Shown piece after piece: positions 1 through 5,451 of a DNA stretch of 5,532 bases; position 1 is the stretch's first letter; the number at the start of each line of letters is the position of its first letter. Location: positions 1 to 5,532 of the forward strand of contig JAITXR010000066.1 of NCBI GenBank assembly GCA_031284665.1, in the 5' to 3' direction. This DNA is from Paludibacter sp. Lineage in GTDB: Bacteria > Bacteroidota > Bacteroidia > Bacteroidales > Paludibacteraceae. The notes beneath the pieces were generated by a model. It did no database searches. It had not been told where the DNA came from and saw only the letters and a program-made list of their open reading frames with translations. Made by a program: the position numbers and the translations under genes.

Positions 1-1
1 A

Positions 2-103
2 TTTTCGGCAAACTCGTTAGTAATGGCATCGTCAATCGGCACACTTAAACCAATGGGCGATAGCGAAATAGAAGAATTAAGAGTGGCGTTTAATGTAAAA
101 TAG
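2..103 (+). CDS. C-terminal end of an unrecognised protein (5' truncated by window edge)
   Basis: An open frame enters from the left edge and ends at TAG 101-103, giving 33 residues that begin FSANSLVMASS, continue with SIGTLKPMGD and end VAFNVK. The mixed composition, with Gly, Pro and an acidic helix-like stretch (SEIEELRVAF), reads like a normal protein C-terminus, and the other two forward frames are broken. I do not recognise the family from so short a tail. The gene would run in the same direction as everything else in the window. A chance open frame of this length is possible, so confidence is moderate at best. Confidence 0.45.
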   Translation, partial: FSANSLVMASSIGTLKPMGDSEIEELRVAFNVK

Positions 104-108
104 AGATA

Positions 109-129
109 GTTACGAATTACGGATTACGA
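109..129 (+). repeat. Three tandem 7-mers, consensus ATTACGA
   Basis: GTTACGA (109-115), ATTACGG (116-122) and ATTACGA (123-129) follow one another directly, six bases after the stop codon of the upstream gene. Each copy differs from the consensus by at most one base. The array is short and could be replication slippage; no function is evident. Confidence 0.6.
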
Positions 130-196
130 CCGTTATATATCTCACTTTTAACATCTTGATACGTTATATTTGATAACATAGTTCGATATAAGCAAT

Positions 197-265
197 AGCC
201 CGGTTAGGGTTTACATATCAATAGAATAACGCATATTGTTTCTGCATCTTTGTCCGTAGGACAAA
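197..265 (+). repeat. Two-hairpin repeat unit, copy 1 (REP-like, diverged)
   Basis: The first hairpin is at 197-211: AGCCC and GGGTT pair, with one G-T wobble, around a GGTTA loop. The second is at 249-265: TTTGTCC and GGACAAA pair perfectly around a GTA loop. The hairpin centres are about 52.5 bases apart, against 51.5 in copies 2 and 3. Just after the first stem, the 18 bases at 212-229 match the same place in copy 3 (read on its own strand) at 13 of 18 positions, sharing CATAT and TAGAA. ATTGT at 235-239 also recurs in copy 3. The same order of hairpins, loop types and spacing makes this a diverged member of the family. Paired hairpins outside genes resemble bacterial REP elements, which are often moved by Y1-type (RAYT) transposases; that link is inference. 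Confidence 0.65.
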
Positions 266-380
266 AATATATCTGAATATTAATCTTTTAGAAAATATTC
301 TTTACTCAATATTTAGTCTATTTGCAATCGGCGTGTCAATAACAACCTGAAAATAATGCGAATCAAGACTCAAAAAGGAA

Positions 381-449
381 GTCCCGTTAGGGACAATATA
401 TTGGTAGAAATAATAGCACAAAACCCATCAGCGTGCCGTAGGTACGCAA
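381..449 (+). repeat. Two-hairpin repeat unit, copy 2 (REP-like)
   Basis: The first hairpin is at 381-394: GTCCC and GGGAC pair around loop GTTA. The second is at 431-447: GCGTGCC and GGTACGC pair around loop GTA, with one G-T wobble (435 with 443). A conserved box, ATATTGGTAGAAA, lies between them at 398-410. Aligned without gaps to copy 3 on the opposite strand (381-449 against 543-475), 51 of 69 bases are identical. The matches are concentrated in the hairpins and the box, while 411-429 has drifted. Confidence 0.8.
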
Positions 450-474
450 CATAAACATAAAAACAAATCAGATA

Positions 475-543
475 TTGCGTACCTACGGCACGCTAAACGT
501 AATGACAATACTTTTTCTACCAATATGAAGTGCCTAACGGCAC
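475..543 (-). repeat. Two-hairpin repeat unit, copy 3 (REP-like, inverted)
   Basis: Read on the minus strand from 543, the first hairpin is GTGCC-GTTA-GGCAC (543-530), then the box ATATTGGTAGAAA (526-514), then the second hairpin GCGTGCC-GTA-GGTACGC (494-478). The second-hairpin segment (475-494) is an exact 20-base inverted copy of 430-449. The first hairpin differs from copy 2 by a swapped base pair (C-G to G-C, at 383/392 against 541/532), so pairing is preserved. The unit ends 48 bases before the serpin start codon. Confidence 0.8.
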
Positions 544-591
544 AAAAAATCAGCAAATTTTCAACCTTTTATTCGCTTAAATACTAAAAAT

Positions 592-1830
592 ATGAAAAAA
601 ATCACTTTCTTTATCATTATTAGCGCATTAACACTCTTAGGGTGCAGTTCGCGACCACGAAAAATAGTAGCAGACGCGGCTATTGTGGCAGAAAGCAATG
701 CTTTTGCGTTTAATTTTTTTGCAACCGCCAATGCGCAAAACCCTAATGACGAAAATATGGTACTTTCACCACTTAGCCTGAATATGGCTTTGGCAATGAT
801 TTGGAACGGCGCAAACGGCGAAACCCGAAATGCCATTCGTAGCACAATGGGAATGGGCAATCATCAGGAAAAAGACGTGAATAAATTTTTTAAATCTATT
901 CGCGTTGGTTTTGCTGCCACCGACCCAAACACTCAACTTGCCATTGCTAATTCAATTTGGTATCGACCTGAATTTCCTGTAAAACAGCCGTTTATTGACC
1001 TGAATTTGCAGTATTACAATGCTCGTGTCAGCAAACTTGATTTTTCGTCGCCAACAGCCAGCCAAACAATCAATCAATGGTGTGCCAAAAATACCAATGG
1101 ACTGATTAACAATATGATAACGCCACCAATTAATGACAGTTTGGAAATGATTTTACTTAATGCACTGTATTTCAAGAGCATTTGGCAAAAAGAATTTGAG
1201 TTCGATATTAAGGATACATGGAAAAGCAGAGATTTTTATAAATCGGCAAGCGAAACGATTAAAGTTCCAACAATGTTCCAACACAACACATTGAAAAATT
1301 ATAAAGATGAAAATCTACAACTTGTAACCATTCCTTATGGCAATGGTGCATTTGAAATAACATTTATTTTGCCTGATGAAAATAAGAGTTTTGAAGAAAT
1401 GCTTGCTGCTTTACAACAAAATGGCTATTGGAATAATTGCTTGATTAATAGCAATTTATTAGATACGAAGATTTATATTCCAAAGTTTAAAGTTCGTTAT
1501 GATACCGAAGATAAACTAATTCCAATTTTAACGGAAATGGGAATGGGTGTTGCTTTTAACGATGAACAAGCCGATTTTTCGGGACTGTCGGATAGTTCAA
1601 CATATATAGGACTTGTAAAACAAAAAACTTATATTGATGTAAATGAATCAGGAACAGAATCCACAGCAGTAACGGCAATAGAAAAGGTAATTGAGATGTC
1701 AGACTTATCATTTGGACAAAAGTCCCTAATTTTTGATGCCGATCGCCCATTTTTGTTTGTGATACACGAAACTTCCACAAATGTTGTGCTGTTTATGGGC
1801 AAAATCAACAACCCGCAATATGCCGAATAA
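592..1830 (+). CDS. Serpin-family serine protease inhibitor, predicted lipoprotein
   Basis: This 412-residue protein belongs to the serpins, suicide inhibitors that trap serine or cysteine proteases. Residues 1-18 form a lipoprotein signal peptide: MKK, a hydrophobic run, then lipobox LLGC with Cys18 as the lipidated residue, so it should be anchored in the envelope. Serpin landmarks follow in order: VLSPLSLNMALAMIWNGANGET (57-78; helix B and start of the next helix), NALYFKSIWQKEF (190-202, with the conserved Asn190), the reactive-loop hinge ESGTESTAVTA (352-362), and FDADRPFLFVI (381-391), which fits the C-terminal serpin signature. The hinge has Gly, Thr and small residues at the expected places, as in inhibitory serpins. 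Counting 17 from Glu352 puts P1 at Glu368 and P1' at Met369. Length is normal for the family. The ATG is chosen because the signal peptide starts there. lplA begins 9 bases after its stop. The biological target is unknown. Confidence 0.93.
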   Translation: MKKITFFIIISALTLLGCSSRPRKIVADAAIVAESNAFAFNFFATANAQNPNDENMVLSPLSLNMALAMIWNGANGETRNAIRSTMGMGNHQEKDVNKFFKSIRVGFAATDPNTQLAIANSIWYRPEFPVKQPFIDLNLQYYNARVSKLDFSSPTASQTINQWCAKNTNGLINNMITPPINDSLEMILLNALYFKSIWQKEFEFDIKDTWKSRDFYKSASETIKVPTMFQHNTLKNYKDENLQLVTIPYGNGAFEITFILPDENKSFEEMLAALQQNGYWNNCLINSNLLDTKIYIPKFKVRYDTEDKLIPILTEMGMGVAFNDEQADFSGLSDSSTYIGLVKQKTYIDVNESGTESTAVTAIEKVIEMSDLSFGQKSLIFDADRPFLFVIHETSTNVVLFMGKINNPQYAE

Positions 1831-1839
1831 TATGCAAAA

Positions 1840-2553
1840 ATGAAAATTCTCGTATCCACATATCAATCGGCAGAAGAGAATTTGGCAGCGGAAGAATTTT
1901 TATTGTCGCAAACTGCCGATGATTTTATTTTGCTATATATTAATGATAAAACGGTGATATTGGGCAATAATCAAATTACTGAAAATGAGGTTAATGCGGC
2001 GTATTGTCGGACAAACAATATAAAAATCACACGCCGAATATCGGGCGGTGGAGCGGTGTTTCACGATTTGGGAAACATTAATTATTCATTTATTGGAAAT
2101 AAAAATTCTAAAACATTAGCCCTGAATAACGAATTTCTTAAACCGATAATCAACGTACTTCATTCCTTAAATATTCCTGTTGAGCAAGGCAAACGCAACG
2201 ACCTGTGGCTCAATGGATTAAAAATCGGCGGAACGGCATCACATTTCAGCCGCAATCGATATTTGTTTCACGGCACTCTGCTCTACGACAGCAATTTAGA
2301 TACGTTGCAAAAAGCCTTGTCGGCAAATAATATTGACGAAACATTACGTGGAACTCCTTCGGTACATTCGGCAGTGGGCAATATCAAAGAGCATTGTAAA
2401 GATGATTTTAATACATTTTTTGCTAATTTTTCCGCTAAAATTATCGAAGATTTAAATGCCGACAAATATTATTTTTCCACCGGCGAAACACTTATAATTG
2501 AGCAACTTGCGAAAGAAAAATACCGCGCCGACACTTGGAATTTTCGCAAATAA
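1840..2553 (+). CDS. lplA: Lipoate-protein ligase A (single-domain form)
   Basis: This 237-residue cytoplasmic enzyme is expected to activate lipoate with ATP and transfer it to the lysine of lipoyl domains (2-oxoacid dehydrogenase E2 subunits, glycine-cleavage H protein), allowing use of scavenged lipoate. Visible family motifs are RRISGGGAVFHD (65-76, the nucleotide and lipoate loop), GNINYSF (78-84), GKRNDLWLNGLKIGGTAS (117-134, with Lys128 at the place of the catalytic lysine), HGTLLYDSNL (144-153) and a C-terminal KYRADTWNFRK. The protein stops just after the W-N motif, so it lacks the extra C-terminal domain of E. coli LplA (about 338 residues). A separate accessory protein, or independence from one, cannot be judged here. 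The start ATG lies 9 bases after the serpin stop, which suggests co-transcription. An ATG at 1832 is followed by a stop after two codons. Octanoyl or biotin ligase activity is less likely given the motifs. Confidence 0.9.
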   Translation: MKILVSTYQSAEENLAAEEFLLSQTADDFILLYINDKTVILGNNQITENEVNAAYCRTNNIKITRRISGGGAVFHDLGNINYSFIGNKNSKTLALNNEFLKPIINVLHSLNIPVEQGKRNDLWLNGLKIGGTASHFSRNRYLFHGTLLYDSNLDTLQKALSANNIDETLRGTPSVHSAVGNIKEHCKDDFNTFFANFSAKIIEDLNADKYYFSTGETLIIEQLAKEKYRADTWNFRK

Positions 2554-2564
2554 CGGCAAGATTA

Positions 2565-2594
2565 TTGCAAGACAATTATTTTTTTTTACTTTTG
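2565..2594 (+). promoter_or_regulatory. Probable Bacteroidota-type promoter for mpl
   Basis: TACTTTTG at 2587-2594 matches the Bacteroidota -7 element TAnnTTTG exactly, and TTG at 2565-2567 stands 19 bases upstream as the -33 element. Transcription would start near 2599-2602, leaving a short A-rich leader of about 20 bases before the ATG at 2621, with no Shine-Dalgarno sequence. A run of nine T at 2579-2587 occupies part of the spacer. The gap between lplA and mpl is only 67 bases, so a chance match there is less likely than in a long region. Confidence 0.55.
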
Positions 2595-2620
2595 TAATAT
2601 AAACTAATTTCAACAATACA

Positions 2621-3982
2621 ATGCATCGTGTACATTTTATAGCCATTGGAGGCGCAGCAATGCACAATTTGGCGATTGCTTTGAGCAAAAAAACCGACTA
2701 CCACATTACAGGCTCCGACGACGAAATTTTTGAGCCGTCGCTCTCGCGGCTACGACAAAACGGACTGCTACCCGAAAAATTCGGATGGTTTCCCGAAAAA
2801 ATTACTAAAAATCTAACGGAAGTCATTCTCGGAATGCACGCCACCGAAGATAATCCCGAACTGTTACGCGCAAAGGAACTTGGCTTGAAAATTTATTCGT
2901 TTCCCGAATATCTTTTCGAGAAAACAAGAAAAAAAACGCGCATCGTAGTTGGTGGCAGTCACGGTAAAACTTCCACTACCGCAATGATTTTGCACGTTTT
3001 ACGAAAACTCAATATTGATGCCGATTATATGGTTGGCGCACAATTAGAAGGATTCGAAAATATGGTAAAACTGTCGTACGAGGCGCGAATTGCCGTGTTT
3101 GAAGGCGACGAATATTTCACATCGCCAATCGACCGCCGTCCGAAATTTCACCTTTACAAACCACATATTGCAGTACTTACCGGCATTGCGTGGGATCATA
3201 TTAATGTTTTTCCCACGTTTGAAAATTATGTGGAACAATTCCAAAAATTCACCGAATTGATGGAATCACAAGGTCGGTTGATATATTTTGAAGGCGACGA
3301 AAATCTCAGGAAAATTGCCGAAAATGTCCGTCGTGATATTGTGGCATTTCCCTATAACACACCCACTTACGAAATTCGCAACGGCATTACTTACCTCAAA
3401 ACCCGCAAAGGCGAAGTGGCTCTCAAAGTATTTGGCGAACATAACCTGCAAAATATCGAGGCAGCGCGCTTGGCTTGCAAACAAATAGGTGTAAATGAGG
3501 CTGTGTTTTACAATGCAATTTCCGATTTTGCAGGCGCATCAAACCGACTGCAAAAATTGCACGAAACGGCGCAAACAGTTGTGTTTAAGGACTTTGCACA
3601 TTCGCCATCCAAACTGCGAGCAACTGTAAATGCTGTACGCACTCAATATCCTGACCGTCAGTTAGTTGCCTGTATGGAGTTGCACACATTCAGCAGTTTG
3701 AACGAAAACTTTTTGCCACAATATGCAGGCTGTATGAGCCAAGCCGATGTGGCTATGGTGTATTACAACCCCGAAGTGGTACGGCACAAGCGGCTCAGCG
3801 AATTTTTGCCCGAGCAGGTAAAAACGGCTTTTGGCGGCGAAAATCTGACAGTTTTCACCGATTCCAAATTGTTTCAAGATGCATTACGGCAACAAAATCT
3901 TGCAAATTCCGTTTTATTACTAATGTCGTCCGGTAATTTTGACGGTATAAATATTGCCGAATTTACGGGGGAATTGATTTGA
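2621..3982 (+). CDS. mpl: UDP-N-acetylmuramate:L-alanyl-gamma-D-glutamyl-meso-diaminopimelate ligase
   Basis: This 453-residue cytoplasmic Mur-ligase relative joins recycled murein tripeptide to UDP-MurNAc using ATP, returning old cell wall to synthesis. Domain 1 starts with HFIAIGGAAMHNLA (5-18) and a Rossmann-type GSDDEIFEP (31-39). The central ATPase domain has the P-loop GGSHGKTSTT (111-120), then FEGDEYFTSP (160-169), DRRPKF (171-176) and GIAWDHINVFPT (188-199). GEHNLQNIEAA (272-282) leads to the C-terminal domain, with FAGASNRLQ (303-311) and DFAHSPSKLRATV (324-336). The EGDEY/DRRPKF segment distinguishes Mpl from MurC, and the length matches E. coli Mpl (about 457). The DFAHSP motif replaces the DxAHHPT of typical Mur ligases. 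The ATG at 2621 sits about 20 bases after the predicted transcription start, and the glycine-rich motif begins as expected a few residues later. Confidence 0.93.
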   Translation: MHRVHFIAIGGAAMHNLAIALSKKTDYHITGSDDEIFEPSLSRLRQNGLLPEKFGWFPEKITKNLTEVILGMHATEDNPELLRAKELGLKIYSFPEYLFEKTRKKTRIVVGGSHGKTSTTAMILHVLRKLNIDADYMVGAQLEGFENMVKLSYEARIAVFEGDEYFTSPIDRRPKFHLYKPHIAVLTGIAWDHINVFPTFENYVEQFQKFTELMESQGRLIYFEGDENLRKIAENVRRDIVAFPYNTPTYEIRNGITYLKTRKGEVALKVFGEHNLQNIEAARLACKQIGVNEAVFYNAISDFAGASNRLQKLHETAQTVVFKDFAHSPSKLRATVNAVRTQYPDRQLVACMELHTFSSLNENFLPQYAGCMSQADVAMVYYNPEVVRHKRLSEFLPEQVKTAFGGENLTVFTDSKLFQDALRQQNLANSVLLLMSSGNFDGINIAEFTGELI

Positions 3983-4024
3983 TGAATTTTTTGGGAAAAA
4001 GAAAATGAATATTAGAGATAAAAA

Positions 4025-4381
4025 ATGAAAAAGGTATATTTCAGATATAAAGAACACCCAGGCGATTTTTATAGAGATACAAGTTTTATTGAATTGCCAG
4101 AGCCAGAAAAATATCTTGAAAATTTTTGGATACAATTTTTATATTGTTATCAAAATGACGACAGGGTGGCTTGTCTTGATGATTTATATAAATGGTTGCA
4201 TAAAGAATTTTCTGATAAGGAACAAGAAAAAAAGTTTATTGAACAATTTGGGAATAAAACAATAGAAGAAATAAAAACTGAAATAAATACTATTGAAAAC
4301 GAATTAACAGAAGAAAGTTATCACAATTTCTATCATTTAATATTTGAAAACAAAATTGAAATTATAGTAAAAGATGAATAG
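4025..4381 (+). CDS. Acidic 118-residue protein of unknown function, first gene of the HNH cassette
   Basis: I do not recognise this protein. It is strongly acidic (27 Asp/Glu against 16 Lys/Arg by hand count), rich in aromatic residues in its first half (FWIQFLYCYQ near 34-43), and has a helical, charged second half (KEQEKKFIEQFGNKTIEEIKTE) that might form a short coiled coil. No signal peptide or membrane segment is seen. The start follows an A-rich stretch 42 bases after the mpl stop. The stop overlaps the next gene by 8 bases (4374-4381), so the two are likely translated together. Hand-counted GC at 4201-4260 is 14/60, far lower than in mpl. An acidic partner of a nuclease could be an inhibitor, antitoxin or specificity factor; that is speculation. 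Confidence 0.75.
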   Translation: MKKVYFRYKEHPGDFYRDTSFIELPEPEKYLENFWIQFLYCYQNDDRVACLDDLYKWLHKEFSDKEQEKKFIEQFGNKTIEEIKTEINTIENELTEESYHNFYHLIFENKIEIIVKDE

Positions 4382-5129
4382 TAATTGGACAAAAGAAGAA
4401 ACTATTATTGCGTTTAATGTGTATTGTAAAATACCATTTAGAAGTAGTAGCAAGACAAATGCGACCATTATAAAATATGCAAATATTATTGGGCGTTCCC
4501 CTTCGGCTTTAAATATGAAAGTCGGAAATTTTGGGCGTTTAGACCCCGAACTTAAAAAGCAGGGTATTGTTGGTTTAACAAATGGAAGTAAACTTGAGGA
4601 AGTAGTTTGGAATGAATTTAATGGGAATTGGGAAAAGTTAGCCTACGAAAGTGAATTGTTAATTGCGAAATTTCAAAACAAACAAATTGAGGAATTTGTT
4701 GATATTGAAGATATTCCGCAGGGAAAAGAAAGAGAAACAATTATTAAAGCACGAGTGAATCAATCATTTTTTAGAAGTGCGATTTTATCGTCGTATAATC
4801 AAAAATGCTGTGTTACAGGACTTTCAATTCCTGCTTTTTTAGTCGCAAGTCATATTATTCCGTGGAAAAAAGATGAAAATAATAGATTAAATCCACATAA
4901 TGGCTTGTGTTTAAATTCTATTCACGACAGAGCATTTGACCAAGGATTTATTACAGTAACAAGTGATTATAAAGTGTTGATTTCAAAATATTTTGACGAT
5001 TTTGCAAAAGAAAAAGCAGTTGCAGATTTTTTTCTTAAATTTGAAAAACAACCGATTATATTGCCAGACAGATTTTTGCCAGCAAAAGAATTTTTAGATT
5101 ATCATTATAATGAAATTTTTATAAAATGA
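4374..5129 (+). CDS. HNH endonuclease (HNH_2-like, predicted restriction endonuclease family)
   Basis: This 251-residue protein has a C-terminal HNH nuclease domain of the HNH_2 type found in predicted restriction endonucleases (COG3440-like). QSFFRSAILSSYNQKCCVTG (130-149) is followed by LVASHIIPW (156-164) with His160, RLNPHNGLCLN (171-181) with Asn176, and HDRAFDQG (184-191) with His184, so the catalytic H-N-H residues are all present. The N-terminal half (WTKEETIIAFNVYCKIPF at 5-22, IGRSPSALNMKVGNFGRLDPEL at 39-60, then NGSKLEEVVWNEFNGNWEKLAYESE) is a conserved helical region in this family, probably for DNA recognition. The gene overlaps the previous one by 8 bases and the next by 4 (ATGA, 5126-5129). 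No methyltransferase is visible nearby, so classical restriction-modification is not shown. Family assignment is confident; cellular role is not. Confidence 0.88.
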   Translation: MNSNWTKEETIIAFNVYCKIPFRSSSKTNATIIKYANIIGRSPSALNMKVGNFGRLDPELKKQGIVGLTNGSKLEEVVWNEFNGNWEKLAYESELLIAKFQNKQIEEFVDIEDIPQGKERETIIKARVNQSFFRSAILSSYNQKCCVTGLSIPAFLVASHIIPWKKDENNRLNPHNGLCLNSIHDRAFDQGFITVTSDYKVLISKYFDDFAKEKAVADFFLKFEKQPIILPDRFLPAKEFLDYHYNEIFIK

Positions 5130-5428
5130 GTGGATTTAATATTACAGATGAGCGAAAGATTCTTTTAGCAAAAGATATTGCAGATTATTGTAGTAATTGG
5201 TTGGAAGATAAAAGTTTAACCCACAGTTACGAGGAAAACATAAAAGCAATAGAAAGTTATGGTATTTCTTTTGAAAAACCAGACGATAAATTAGTAAAAG
5301 CGGCTGTTAGACATTTAATTAGTGTTGTGAATCCTTGGAATAGAGATGTTGTGCCTGAAATTTTGCAAGATTGTTTAATTTTCACAAAAGAAGAAGCTAT
5401 TTATTATTATGAGAATCAATATAATTAA
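5126..5428 (+). CDS. 100-residue protein of unknown function, third gene of the HNH cassette
   Basis: I do not recognise this protein. It is acidic, soluble and predicted mostly helical: DERKILLAKDIADYCSNWLEDK (8-29), KLVKAAVRHLISVVNPWNRDVVPEILQDCLIF (55-86) and a Tyr-rich tail (YYYENQYN). No signal peptide, membrane segment or nuclease motif is seen. Its start codon overlaps the HNH stop as ATGA, a classic translational-coupling arrangement, so it probably works with the nuclease. Low GC (16/60 at 5161-5220 by hand count) matches the other two cassette genes. It could be an immunity or regulatory partner; nothing in the sequence decides this. Confidence 0.75.
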   Translation: MSGFNITDERKILLAKDIADYCSNWLEDKSLTHSYEENIKAIESYGISFEKPDDKLVKAAVRHLISVVNPWNRDVVPEILQDCLIFTKEEAIYYYENQYN

Positions 5429-5451
5429 TTTGTTGAAGTGATGATTATTGA

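Larger units (their letters stand above)
381..543. repeat. 163-base near-palindrome made of two facing repeat units
   Basis: Copies 2 and 3 face each other with exact symmetry about position 462. The outer hairpins (381-394 and 530-543), the 13-base boxes (398-410 and 514-526) and the inner 20-base arms (430-449 and 475-494) are all equidistant from that point, leaving a 25-base AT-rich centre at 450-474. Facing REP pairs of this kind are known in other bacteria as mosaic elements (BIMEs). The transcript or single-stranded DNA could fold either as separate small hairpins or as one long stem. Confidence 0.75.
104..591. other. 488-base gene-free region, rich in hairpin repeats
   Basis: No convincing coding frame was found on either strand between the first stop codon and the serpin start. 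The region holds a short tandem 7-mer array (109-129) and three copies of a two-hairpin repeat unit (197-265, 381-449, 475-543). The rest is AT-rich sequence in which I see no RNA gene. No promoter for the serpin stands out in the last 48 bases before its start. The repeats are listed separately. Confidence 0.8.

Noticed and set aside
165..172. TATATTTG, a match to the Bacteroidota -7 promoter element
   Set aside because: No TTG stands about 19 bases upstream, and it would give a leader of over 400 bases; a chance match in AT-rich DNA is likely.
275..300. Inverted repeat GAATATT / AATATTC
   Set aside because: Seven A-T-rich pairs with a 12-base loop are expected by chance here and lack the CC-GG core of the other hairpins.
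197..543. CRISPR array
   Set aside because: The repeats differ in sequence, occur in both orientations and are not separated by uniform unique spacers.
561..860. Open frame on the minus strand across the serpin start
   Set aside because: It overlaps a clear serpin coding frame with signal peptide, and its translation has no recognisable features; it is a shadow frame. The same applies to the other minus-strand frames inside lplA and mpl.
2561..2587. Intrinsic terminator after lplA (T-run at 2579-2587)
   Set aside because: The only possible stem, TTG with CAA, is three or four base pairs and has no GC-rich core. The T-run fits better as promoter spacer.
3985..4000. Terminator-like TTTTT-GGG-AAAAA after mpl
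   Set aside because: A five-pair A-T stem with no following T-run is too weak to support a terminator.
4374..5129. Complete restriction-modification system
   Set aside because: Only the HNH nuclease is recognisable; neither small neighbour has methyltransferase motifs and none is seen within the window.
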